Assembly: GCA_039545275.1 (NCBI GenBank)
Contig: BCHS01000003.1
Location: 434,001-498,000 of the forward strand
Length of the DNA stretch: 64,000 nucleotides
Direction: 5' to 3'
Source: Pseudomicrostroma phylloplanum
Taxonomy: Eukaryota > Basidiomycota > Exobasidiomycetes > Microstromatales
Each line of letters opens with the position of its first letter. Position 1 is the first letter of the stretch. The translations under genes and the position numbers were made by a program. The notes under the pieces were generated by a model. It was not told the origin of the DNA, searched no databases, and saw nothing but the letters and a program-made list of their open reading frames with translations. Positions 22,183 through 33,148 of the stretch are shown here, piece by piece.

Positions 22183-23854
22183 ATGGCACAGATGGCGGCC
22201 TCAGCTGCTTCGGTCGACAGGCTCAAGTCGCCAGTGACGCTGCCTTGCGGTCGAGTGGTGCCCAACAGGTTCGCCAAGGTAAGCCTTCGCGGAGCAGCAT
22301 CCACCAGAGTGACCCTGTTCTAATGCTTGCCTACAACGCAAATAGGCTCCTATGGAAGAGCTGCAAGCGCCCTTCGGAGGTGGGCTGCCCCCTACCAGGC
22401 TTCTCAATCTGTACAAGGAGTGGGCAGAAGGAGGCTGGGGTATGATCATCACCGGCAACATCGCCATCGACGAGACGCACCTCGGCACGCCCTTCGACGT
22501 CACCTTCAAGAAGTCCGTCTCCTCCGCCGACATGGATCGTTACAAGGAGTACGCCCAAAGCTGTAAAGCGGGAAAGGCACCTTCGACCTCTACCGCCCAT
22601 ACACAGCCATTAGCCATCGTACAGCTGGTGCATGCCGGCAGACAATCCGGGAGAGGCTTTGGCCGCTACCCCTGGAAGGCCAGTATGGCTCCTTCGGCCG
22701 TGCCCATGGCCACTGCTGCTGGATCACTGCCCTGGCCCCTTTCTTCTGCCTTTGACTGGCTGATGTGGGGATCATGTAGAGCCATGACCACTGCTGAAGT
22801 CGAGGATCTGGTCAAACGCTTTGCTGATAGCGCAGAGGTAGTGCACGATGCTGGGTTCGATGGTGTCGAGCTGCATGGTTCACACGTGCGTACAGTGCGG
22901 GAAAGCTAGCCCTTCGTCATGTGTGCTCGACGCTTACCATTCTTTTGCTTGCTTTGTCTACCCTTGCAGGGCTATATGCTGGCGGCCTTCTTGAGCCCAA
23001 GGACGAACGAGCGGACCGACAAGTACGGAGGCTCCGCGAGAAACCGCTTTCGTATTGTCGAAGAGATCATCATAGAGATCCGGAGGCGGTTGCCGAAAGA
23101 CTTTGTCGTCGGTATCAAGCTCAACTCCGCAGACTATGTACATGGAGGATTGACAGAGGAAGACGCCCTCCTCAACGTCAAATGGCTTGCCGAGATGGGC
23201 TGCGTCGACTTTGTCGAAATCAGCGGCGGCAACTACGAGAACCCATGTGAGTGTCATTTGGCAGAGCGCGACATGAGTCTTTCCGAAACCATCCTGCTCA
23301 CTGTTCGCTACAACTCCCTCCATACAGCGTTCCTCACAAGCGACTTCAATGCAGACGACGAAATGGCCAAGCTCGCAGAGCCGTCATCTCGCCAGCCCGT
23401 CAAGCCTACTCCTCCAGTCAAGGACTCGACTCAGAAGCGAGAAGCCTTCTTCAGCAATTTTGCTCGTCGAGCAGCCGCCGCCTTGCCTACGCCCACTGCA
23501 GACTCCCCACCTCGCATGGCTCTGATCCTCACGGGAGGGTTGCGCTCCCGAGCCGGCTGCCTGAGAGCTCTCGAGGACGCCGAAGTGGACATGTGCGGTA
23601 TCGGGCGCGCCTCAGCTCTCCTGCCAGACCTGCCTCGAAGATTCACAGACGCTTCTGTGACCGAAGAAGAGGCAATCGTGCGCACGCCCGATATAGCACA
23701 GCATCCCCCTGGGCTACTGAAGCTCGTCCCGCTGAAGCTCGTGGGAGCGGGTTGGACAACGCTGTACCATGCTGCGCAAATGGGTCGGATCGTGAAGGGA
23801 CTAAAGGCTGATCCCAACATCGGAGGATGGAATTTATTAAAGGGCCTGATTTGA
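22183..23854 (+). CDS. NADH:flavin oxidoreductase, Old Yellow Enzyme family
   Basis: Exons 22183-22278, 22346-22885, 22970-23246 and 23328-23854 give 479 residues. The FMN-binding barrel is recognised from LPCGRVVPNRFAK and APMEELQAP, the QLVHAGRQSGRGFGRYPW segment typical of the NADH-oxidase/YqjM-like branch, the active-site loop GVELHGSH joined by splicing to GYMLAAFLSPRTNERTD, and KYGGSARNRFRIVEEI. The region after SFLTSDFNADDEMAKLAEP ends with LTGGLRSRAGCLRALED and GIGRASALLPDLP, the phosphate-binding end of the barrel. These enzymes reduce activated C=C bonds of enones with NAD(P)H; the natural substrate is unknown. The second donor is GTGCGT rather than GTGAGT. Confidence 0.88.
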
Positions 23855-23990
23855 AGGAGGAGAATTGCGAGGAAGCTCAAGACCGTAGAGGAACGATGAA
23901 TCTTGTACACGTCTGGCTATAGCTTTGCGATCTAATTTACATACTAGAGGAGGAGTGCATACATCATTGGAAACTTACTTCTAATCGGGA

Positions 23991-25089
23991 TCAACTGGAC
24001 GCCATTGTCTCATTGGACCCCTGACGACCTTCCTCCACGGCAGTACTCTTCGTGCCAGCTTTGCTGCCCCTACTCCTGCTCTCCCTCTCCTTGACATTCC
24101 AGTGCTCCTTGATTTCACTTGGACTTGGGGGAGCGGGCAAGTATGGCAGACCCCAAGTGTTCGGATACTTTCTGCCTCCGATGTTGTTGAAGATCAGACC
24201 CATGGCGATGAACAGGAGGGAGATGAGGCAGACGTGCCCGGGCAGCTCCCAGCCCTCTCCCACGACGTTGGAGGTGGTGGTGGCGAGGACGGCAATGGCT
24301 GCTCCTGGCGGGTGGACGATCCCGGCCATTTGCATCACCTGCAGAGGGAAGGTCAATCGATGCAGTGGGAAAGTCAGTACATGTGCTTCACCAGGTAGGG
24401 CTGTCCTCCGCTCCCCCACCTCCACTCCACTCCACTCCACTCACCGCAGAAGACGTGATCGTCGCCACGACAGGAGCCGCCCAATTGACTCCATCTACAC
24501 TGCCCGGCTTGTACGAGGGGTAGTGCGTAAAAGCCTTTTGTATGGCGACGGAGACAATAGCTGAAATGGTGTTTCCTAGGAAGATGGCCAAGGGCTGCGC
24601 TGCGGGTAGGTGAGGTAGGCAGAAGAGGATGACCGTCTCTGTTCCAAAGGCGCCGAGGATGATGGGGGAGCCGTACTCGCGCCAGTAAGCCGAGCGGGCA
24701 ATGAGGGCGATGAAGCACAATGTTCCAAAAGTGGGGAGAGTAGAGAGGACGACGCCTTTGAGGCGAGACCAGAGGAGCCAGCCTAGCGAGACGTGCCATG
24801 GCTCCCGCGCGTGGCTCTCCCCGTTGTCCTTGGCTTCGTCTTCATCGTCCTCTCGCCGCTGCATCGCCGCTTGCCGCTCCTCGCGGGCTTTCAGACGGGA
24901 TCGCAGGGGGTCGCCCCAGCCCATGTCTGCGAAGGCATTGAAGTTGGCGTGAAACTTGCGGTACCCCGCATCTCCAGGCTGCAGCTCAGAAGAAACGGTA
25001 GGTGGGCGATGTCCGAGGAAGTGAGTGAGCGGGTAGAGCGCATCTAGCGCTCTGTCGCCTGCAGGCCTCGCCTGCTTGTCAGAGGACAT
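23991..25089 (-). CDS. HPP family integral membrane protein
   Basis: Exons complement 24445-25089 and 23991-24338 give 330 residues. After a charged cytosolic N-terminus (about 100 residues) there are several hydrophobic helices, including VVLSTLPTFGTLCFIALIA and SPIILGAFGTETVILFCLP, and the family signature VHPPGAAIAVLA in the second exon, then WELPGHVCLISLLFIAMGLI and KYPNTWGLPYLP. HPP proteins are bacterial, plant and fungal membrane proteins; some plant members are nitrite transporters of chloroplasts, but function in fungi is not established. The C-terminus is short, polar and Lys/Ser-rich. Confidence 0.85.
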
Positions 25090-25356
25090 TTGGTTACCCG
25101 AAGAGGTGGGATCAGCGTATAGGCCAAAGTATGGTCAAGGGAAGAAAAGAGTCGGCGGCGTGGAGTAGTATTTGCAGGGAAGGCATTACGTCAAGGCGGA
25201 AGGAAACATATTGCACACCAAGCGAATTCCCCGCTTCCGCTGAGGGCCAAAGCAAAGCCCGGCATCAGGGTCCCCCCGGACGGCATCAGGGTCCACGAAC
25301 GGAACGGGACAAAGCCCACGCTACGCTTCACCTTCACCTTTCCGCACACCCTTTGT

Positions 25357-26781
25357 TCAGTCCAACTCCATAGCAGCCAGCCTACCGGATCTTCTCTTGG
25401 TCACTCCACCTTTACTGTCCACGCTCGCATCGCGAATCTCGTGCTCTTCCGCCTCGTCTTCGTCGTCCGAGCGCCTGGCCAGCGGCGAAGCAGGAGGAGG
25501 AGAGTCCGTCCCCTCGCGAGCTGCGTCCTTGCGAAGCAAAGAGGACGAGGACGAATCTCGAGCGGCTGCTGCACCATTATTGCTGGCAGAGGCGTTTGAC
25601 CGAGACTTCTCTCCAGCGCTTGTATCTTGAGAGTGAGGAGCTCTCCAGGGCGATGACACTGGCATCGAGGATGGCCGGCGAGTGTTGAAGACCCCACAGT
25701 GAGGGCAGATGTATTCTGTGAACAGATGCCCAAGAATTAATTAGCTTCGAGCCACAATCTTCTCGCACTCTTTGTATCTCGCACTCACGGACTTCCTCAA
25801 ACTCCTCTTTCCGCGCCAGACCATTGTGCCTCTTGCAGCTGACGCAGATGAGAGCATACTTCTGCTCTGGCCCCAAAGCTGTACTCGAAGGATCTGCCCC
25901 CAAGACACTATCCGCCATCCTGTCCAGCCATGTCCTTTGCGCTGGAGCTGCGGACGCCCGCGACTGTGGCTGCACGAAGCCGGCTGAGGAAGGGGCGCCT
26001 GTGGGCTGGCCTCCTCGCATGGCTGAGGGCAGCGGCTGTTGACCGGGGATGGGAGGTCGAGCTACCGCTGAGCCGGGAGCTTGACCCTGTTGTTGTGGCT
26101 TGCCTCCCTTTATGGGCGTCTGAGGGCCAGCCGCACCGCGCCCCTGTTGCGATGTGACTGGCTTCTTTTCGTCGTCGTACTTCTCTAGCAAAAGTCTCAA
26201 GTGGTCGTACTTTGTAGCTCTCTTGATCTCCTCGATCTTGGCTCGACGTTGACGCTGAAGATCCTTGAGGTGCTCCTCTATGAGGCAGCAAAGGAGAGTG
26301 AGAGGAGTCAGCGTGTGTCGATTCGCATTGCTTCCGCTGTCCCTGTACTCACCTTCTGCGGCCTGTACTCGCTTGTACCACCACCTGACGATCCTGCGAG
26401 TGAAGAAAATGCTGTACATTCGACGGAGGAGGGGACGGACATGAGCTCCACGGGCAGTCTTCCCGGAATCTTCATGCGAGCGACTCACAGGAATGGCACC
26501 AGCAACACGGGACCCAGAATAATCCAAGCATTGGGACTGCTAAATGTGCTCATCTGCAGCTCGCCCAAGAAGTACATCACCACCGTCCATACAAGCCATA
26601 GGATGGAGGCCCAGAAGGGGAGGATGAGCGTCGCCCTGCGTTTCCGAGCCTGCACCTGCACCAGGTTGGACTGCACATGGTCGATGTCTGCTGTGAGATC
26701 AGCCAGAACCTCCTCGTACTCCGTCTTGGGAGCTTTGCGGAACCATCTGAATGGGCGTGCGAGGAGAGTGAAGGCCGACAT
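25357..26781 (-). CDS. LNP1: Lunapark homologue (ER three-way junction protein)
   Basis: Exons complement 26489-26781, 26353-26393 (only 41 bases), 25789-26277 and 25357-25715 give 393 residues. The N-terminus has KTEYEEVLADLTADIDHVQS (coiled coil), two membrane helices around PFWASILWLVWTVVMYFLG and WIILGPVLLVPFLIV, then a basic coiled coil LKDLQRQRRAKIEEIKRATK with YDHLRLLLEKYDDEKK. A treble-clef-like zinc finger is assembled by the last intron: CVSCKRHNGLARKEEFEE plus YICPHCGVFN. This arrangement is that of lunapark, which sits in the ER membrane with both ends cytosolic and stabilises tubule junctions with Sey1/atlastin and reticulons. The tail is Ser-rich and acidic. Confidence 0.9.
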
Positions 26782-27006
26782 GAGCGGCGAGGATGATCGT
26801 AGTGATGACGAGGGTATTGGCCAGGAAGTGTTGGACCATAAGAGAAGGGACGCCAGACGCGGATCGCGTGCCGCCTTGTTCTTGTCCGCCGGGCGTGGAG
26901 TGGAGCCGTGGCATGAAATTTTGTCGCTTCCGTTCCTCTCACATCTGAACCTCGTTACCATTATTACGTCCACCCGTCACAGCCACACTCCTTCACAGTA
27001 GACGAG

Positions 27007-29052
27007 ATGTCAGCAGCCTTTCGGACACTCTCTCTGGGTGTAGGCTCCTTCGACAAGTCTCGCTTTGGCTCGCAAGTCGACGTCTTCGACCGCCAAGAGA
27101 GGCAGGATCACGGTAGCCAGCCTTCCTCGGTAGCTGGACCTTCTACTTTGCCTGCCGAGCTTGACTTCTTTGGTAGCAGCAGCGGCGGCGGCAAAGAGGC
27201 GAAGAAACCTGTGAATGGGCGCCAGTCTGGAGCTAGCGGGGATGACCTTGCAGAGGAGCTGACAAAGTCGAACAAGAAGCGCAAGAGGGAGCTCGCTGCG
27301 AAGCAAGTCCCATCTCTCGATGCTACGACACTCAAAGCCTATCTGCGGAAGCATCGCCTGAACATTTCTGGCACGGACTCCCCCCGCCCACTCGTTTCTT
27401 GGGCAGAAGCAGGTCAGAGGTATGGCATTCCGGAATGGATGAGTAGCGAGCTAGAGGGCAGAGGCTGGGATCTGACAGGTGTACAGAGAGCAGCTCTGTC
27501 CATTGCATTCGAGGTGAGTTGAAGCGCTAAGCTGGGCTCTGCAAAGATTGAATGCTGACGTCGCCGCCTTGCCGCCAACGTAGCGCCGAGATCTGCTTGC
27601 TATGGCGCCGACGGGATCAGGGAAGACTCTTGCCTACCTTCTACCGCTTGTTCATCAGATCTACAAAGATCGAGCAGCTCGGGCTGGTAGTAAGAAGGCT
27701 CCCTCGCCAGGTCCAAGGGCTCTGATCCTATCGCCGACGCGAGAGCTGGCTACGCAGATCTACGACGAGACTCGTCGCCTGCTGCAAGCCAGCCCAGAGG
27801 GGCAGGAAGAGGCTGCGAGGAGCCGTCCTGGAGCTGTGGCGGGAAAGAAGTCTAGCAAAGGAGTCCGGATTGCACTTCTGACAGGAGGAGAGCGCATCAA
27901 GGCTGTGGAAGAGACAGAAAAGGAGGCAAACACAGGCGGGCAGGGAGCCAAATTTGATGTCCTCATCTCTACGCCGCTGAGATTAGTACAGGCGGTGGAG
28001 GTAGAGGGTTGGAGTCTAGCCAAGTGAGTCAGACAGAGAGAAATGCGAAAGAGCTTCGATTCGCCCCTCAGGTGACTGACACATGCCCTTCTGTTGATTG
28101 TAGTGTGACTCAAGTGATATTGGATGAAGCCGATACGCTCCTCTCGGCGGCTTTTCTCAAACAAACGGATCTTCTGCTCTCCCTATGCACCTCACCCTCA
28201 CTGCAAAAGTCTCTCTTCTCCGCTACCCTCCCGTCCTCCGTCGAGACATTGAGCAAGTCTTTCCTCGCTCCAGACTACATCCGTGTCATCGTCGGAGCCA
28301 AGGACTCGTCCTCAGAAGATGTATCGCAAAAGCTCAAGTACGTGGGGACGGAGGAAGGGAAGCTCCTCGAGCTGAGGACTATGCTGAAGATGGGAGAAGT
28401 GAAGCCGCCCACGCTTCTCTTTGTACAGTCCATCGAACGTGCCAAGGATCTCTACAACGAACTCGTCTACGACGGCCTGCGGATCGATACGGTCCACTCG
28501 GACCTCTCTCGCACGCAGAGAGAAGGTGTCATCTCCTCTTTTAAGCGCGGCGAGATCTGGCTCCTGATCTGCACCGAGGTCCTTTCCCGCGGACTGGACT
28601 TCAAGGGTGTAGAGCTCGTCCTCAACTACGACTTCCCACTGAGCACAGAGTCCTACATCCACCGCATCGGACGTACAGGACGTGCTGGTCGAAAAGGTCG
28701 AGCGGTCACCTTTTTCACAAAGGAGGATGCGCCCAACCTCCGCTCGATCCTGAACATCATCAAGCAGAGCAACCCGGAAGCTGCGACGGAGGGGAACATC
28801 CCGCAGTACCTGCTCAATCTGCCCAAGGTGGGGAGAAAGGAGAAGAGGAGACTCAAGAGGAAGGTGGTGGAGAGGCAGAGTGTTGGGGAAGCTTCTGGTA
28901 GTCGGGTCAAGGAACTCGATGAAAGGGAGAGGAGGGAGGGTCGGAGACTGATGGAGAGAAAGGGCAGGACAGAGGCGAAGTCCGGGAAAAAGAAGGAGAA
29001 CAAGAGTCAGCAGGATGAAATGGTTTCGAGCGACGAGGACGAGAGCGAGTAG
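27007..29052 (+). CDS. ROK1: DEAD-box RNA helicase ROK1 (DDX52)
   Basis: Exons 27007-27513, 27584-28023 and 28104-29052 give 631 residues. Upstream of the helicase core HRLNISGTDSPRPLVSWAE matches the ROK1-specific lead-in. Motifs follow in order: Q motif region WDLTGVQRAALSIAFE, Walker A APTGSGKT, PTRELATQIY, TGGERIK, STPLRLVQAVE, DEAD in LDEADTLL, SAT in LFSATLPSS, TLLFVQSIERAKDLYNELVY, STEVLSRGLDF-type CTEVLSRGLDFKGVELV and HRIGRTGRAGRKGRAVTFF. The tail is strongly basic. ROK1 is a nucleolar helicase for 18S rRNA and small-subunit assembly. The lunapark gene starts 225 bases upstream in the opposite direction. Confidence 0.92.
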
Positions 29053-29182
29053 AGTATCCTCGATCGCAGTCAAGTTTGTTTTCGTACAATCAGACTTTAA
29101 TTACTTTTGACTATGACTTTTGGTATATTGGTGACACGATATCGGTGACTGGATTTGCGCACAGTGCTCGCCATGCTCTGCT

Positions 29183-31333
29183 TCACGGATGGTAGAGCTG
29201 CTGCTGCTTGAGTCTCTCCCTCTCCAACTTGTCCATCAGCTCTTGATCGTCCTCCTCATCCCACCCATCACTCTCCTCGCCAAGCACACTATCTCCACTC
29301 TCCCCCTCTCCACTCATCTCGTTGCCGTCCTCCCCTTCCAGTGTCATCCGCTGGAAATCAATACTGATCCTGTCCGGGGTGGGAGCAACAGAGCGAGAGC
29401 GTGGGGTGCGAGGCGTCATACTGCGACTCCTAGAAGCAGTGCGACTGTTTGCTCGTGAGCTGGAAGGAATACCGAGCCTACCCACTCGTTCTTGCGAGTT
29501 CCGGCGGGAAATTGAAGGCGAGTTGCCCTGCGAATTATCCGCTGTGCCCGAGCCGTCCAACAGTCGAGAGCGAGCTCGGCTCCTCGCGTCACGGCGGTTC
29601 TGTGCATTGGGGCCTCGAGACCGCGATCGCGAATCGGCATGGTAGCGTACAGGACGCTGATTCAGCAGTTGCTCACGCATCAGGTTCGAGGTATGCGTGC
29701 CAGACGCTTCGGCTTCGTCTTCGTACTGCAGGACGGCCTCGAGGGTGTCACCACAATTGCAGTGGTCTTGAGCTTCGTGCTCCGTACGAGCATGCCAGAC
29801 GTCTCTGTCCATCGCAGGGACTGGATTGGAATCCTGAGCCGAGTACTGTCACGAGGTGAAGAGAGCGGAGATTGTCAGGTAAGGTCGTCACCCGCTGCAG
29901 AGATTGCTGCGTTCTCACTCACCTCTGGCAACACCAAGCTTCTCCACCTCAAAGAGCAGCTGAGGATCTTGACGGGCCAGGTGATTCGATATCGCTTCCT
30001 CAAAATGTCACCTCGCTCGTCTCTTGTTGGGTTGTCTTTATCGAGGTCGTATAAGATGGAGAACTCGATCTGATGCGAGATCTTAATGGCCGCGTGGCTG
30101 CCGTCCAGTGTGGTAGGTCTGGCCAAGGGGGCAGAGCAAGGCAACTGAGCTGTCAGCGCATCGAGAAGGATAGCTGCTGGTTTTTTGCGCCTGTTCACTC
30201 ACCTAGCGAGGCCATCCGAGGGCAGTCGAGCGATCCATTCGAGTTCGATCTCCTCACCAATGGCGGCTTTGGGCTTACAAAGGGCGCCGGTATGGGTCAC
30301 AGCGTTCTCCAGCTCTTCGCCGCTGAGCTTGACGAACTCAAACCGTTGAGGCTGACAAGTCTCGAAGTATCCATCTGGTTTCTTGCGCGAGATCAGACTT
30401 GTCGTCTGCACTAATGTCATCATGATGGCCTGCAGCTTCATGATTGGTGACGGAGATGGCAGAAGGAGAGCTCCGCGCAAGTAGCCTCCAACAGAAGCGG
30501 AGCGAGAGATGAAGGCCAATTGGATCGGCTGAATCGATGGAGATGTTAGATGTATGTCAGAGAAGTGAACAAGGCGCAAGGTGCACGGGACCATGAGCAA
30601 CTCACGCCAGGGCCTTCCGCGAATCCGCTATGAGTATGCTCGTATGAGAGCGCTGACTGCTCAGTCGGAACTTGCACCACGAAGAGGTTCTGCGAATGGG
30701 GGAGCGGTGTTGAAAATGCATCAAGTTCAGCACAACTGGTAAAGCTGAGCTCTGGTGGATCTGAAAGCGCAGGATATGCTCACCTTCTCCGTCTTGAGCG
30801 TCTTGTTCACCAGCCGACCATGCATATTCAGCTTCGCCGAAGCCTTCCAGAAATTCTTGGCGTGATGGCATCTCTCATAGGGAGCGGCATTGCAAGGAAT
30901 AAGCAGCGGCAAGTCCCATGAATATGTTCCTCCACTCTGTACCGTCAGACCAGCTGCCTCTGCTATGACATGTCTGGAGCTGAATGGCTCATTGGTCTCG
31001 AGGAATCCACTTGGAAACTGGAAGCCACAGCAAAAGCAGACAGACAAGGATCAGCAGCGGCCGTGAGCCAAACTTTACTCCAGACAGAGCACTCACTGCT
31101 AGCGTTTCCGAAGCCTCGACGACTATTGTGAGATCCTTGATCTTCTCGCTGCTCTTGTGCTTCTCGGGCACACGCAAGGAGATGTTGAGAATCACCAGCG
31201 AGGAGATTGTCGAAGAGGTAGCAAAGCACTGAGTCACGACGGTAGTCGGGTCAGGCGCCGATGCCGGGTCCTCGTGAGCCGTCGTGGGATAGACGAAGAC
31301 GTCGTTTGAGGATGATGTGAGCTTTAGCTCCAT
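29183..31333 (-). CDS. Arrestin-like protein
   Basis: Six exons: complement 31097-31333, 30784-31017, 30606-30689, 30203-30528, 29923-30118 and 29183-29845, giving 579 residues; all phases agree. The first three-quarters has the beta-sandwich pattern of fungal arrestin N and C domains: MELKLTSSSNDVFVYP, YSWDLPLLIPCNAAPYERCH, KASAKLNMHGRLVNKTLKTE, then AFISRSASVGGYLRGALLLP and IKISHQIEFSILYDLD. The last exon is a polar tail of about 200 residues, Arg/Ser repeats (SRSRSRGP, RSRARSRLL) followed by an acidic stretch. Related fungal proteins bridge cargo permeases to the Rsp5 ubiquitin ligase; I see no clear PPxY motif, so a ligase-adaptor role is not supported directly. It has the most introns in the window. 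Confidence 0.75.
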
Positions 31334-31683
31334 CGTATGTTGGGTGGACGATATGAATACGATAAGAGCAGATTAACACGTTCAGTCGTGGGGTAGGTAT
31401 CAGTCAGAGGGACAGTAGCTCGCTTAGGAGCACGCCCAGGAACGCAGGCAGATAGCCTTTGCGATGAGACACGAGGCAGCAATGAGATGGCAGAAAGTGG
31501 ATGAACGTTACATTAGGAACGCAACCAAGGTGCAGCAACGCCTGCAATCTCGGAAAACCCGAAAGCAGACTTCCCGGCGGAAGCGCCAAAATCTCCTCGG
31601 GAGCCCAGCCACGGTATTACGTAATCACGGCCTGCAATAAGCTACACGTTTGCGCCATTGAGTCTCAAACTGCCGAGTTCAGA
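31334..31683. other. Intergenic gap between two minus-strand genes
   Basis: Contains the promoter of the arrestin-like gene and the 3' UTR of the metallo-hydrolase gene. No repeats or further gene seen. Confidence 0.5.
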
Positions 31684-32681
31684 TCACTGCCAGACTTTGC
31701 CGTAAAGCTTGCTGATCATCAGGTCGTGGCCAGGGAAGACTTGCGCAGCCGTAGTCTTCTGCAATCGCTTGATGCGCTGATTGCTCTCGAACCAGGCCTG
31801 GTAGTCACGCACCAGCCAGCCTGGCGGACTGCCATCGTAATTCTCCTGGATGTGGGCGTGATCGTTCAGAAAGATGAGCGTGCCAGTCTCCTGTAAGTTG
31901 ATCTGTAGGCCACAAAGGCCTAGACAGTGTCCTGGAAGATGATGCATGGTGAGACCTGGGGCGAAGTCGTACGTCTGACCAGTGAAGCATTTCCAATTGA
32001 GGTTCAACTGGAGGTAGTGGGCCATGTAGACTGCGCTGTCTGCTTTTGTAGCTGCAGAATAGAAGGCATTCTCAAGCTCGATCTTGTGGACCCAGATCTC
32101 CGTATCTGTGCCAACAAAGTAGGTGAGACCACCGGCGTCTGCGGAAGGGGCAAGAGAGGCGCGAAGAGGTGCCTTGCGTAAGCTTGAGCATCGCCTCTTT
32201 GACGTTGTCTCCAGCACATGCTCGACTACAACAAGCTGCCCAATCACTCACGATCGAGGTGAAGATGACCCATAATGACCTTCTTGACATCCTTGATGTC
32301 GTAGCCGAGATTCTTAATGGCCGTGTCGAGCTCATATTCCTCTCCCTCCTGCTCAGGAGCGAAGACGTCAGCGACAGGACCCCAAGTCTCTACGATGTTG
32401 CGCCCGCAGCCGGTGTCCATTAGTATCAAGCCCTCATCAGGATGGTCGATCAAGAGGGCATACACCGCTAGCTCTCTCCTGTCGGGCTGGGAAGGGCCCG
32501 AAGGGTTGGACTTCAGTGAGCCATTGGCGCCACGTACGAGCCAACCGGTGTCACACATCAGAGAACCCAGGTTGAGAGCCATCAGCTTGGTCCCGGGAGG
32601 GCAGACATTGAGGACCTGAGAAAGGATCACGCCCGGTTTGAGCTGGTGCTGATTGAGCTGCAGGGGATGCGAGGAAGACAT
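31684..32681 (-). CDS. Metallo-beta-lactamase-fold hydrolase (lactonase-like)
   Basis: Exons complement 32252-32681 and 31684-32138 give 294 residues. The intron falls inside the metal motif: the spliced product reads GHLHLDHAGGL, that is HxHxDH. Other metal ligands of the fold are visible: LILMDTGCGRN before it, HHLPGHCLGLCGLQI (second His), FLNDHAH (bridging Asp) and VFPGHD near the end. This set resembles the N-acyl-homoserine-lactone lactonase/AttM-type subfamily of two-zinc hydrolases. Many fungi carry such enzymes, acting on lactones or thioesters; substrate here is unknown. No signal peptide, so probably cytosolic. Confidence 0.85.
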
Positions 32682-33148
32682 GGTCGTTTAGTGGTCGTAA
32701 TCGGCAAGGGCAGGAGAAATACGGTAAAGTGGGAGAAGTTGATAGATTCACTGCCTCCTAAAAGGTTTATGGCTCCCTACTGAGATGCCGCAAAGCCCGT
32801 GTAGCGAGGAAGAGGCCTCTTGTGACCTAGAGAGCGTGGAGAGAGTCAGGCGACCTCGCTAAGAAGACTACTCCACAATCATCTACTCCCGCCCCTTCCG
32901 TTCCGACCCCGCAAGTGTCAGTCCGGCAGGCGGACCGAGCGCAACAGCCGGCGTTTCACGGTTGCGTTATCGCGGGTGTGAGCCTCTTACCATAGCGCAC
33001 TCTGGCACGTCAGGGTCAAGGCCCCCCATCTCCACCTCGCATACCAACACTCGCTCCCAGCACAGCATATCAACAAACATAGAGGGTCTTCCATTCCTCT
33101 CGTTGTTCATCCGCCCATAGAATCGTACCTTTTCCTAGCCGACGCACA
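32682..33148. promoter_or_regulatory. Divergent promoter, metallo-hydrolase / peroxisomal Lon
   Basis: 467 bases between the two start codons; GC-rich with no striking motif. Both promoters must lie here. Confidence 0.5.

Noticed and set aside
22919..23250. Second frame over the flavin oxidoreductase exon
   Set aside because: The conserved GYMLAAFLSPRTNERTD reading lies in the other frame and joins in phase to both flanking exons.
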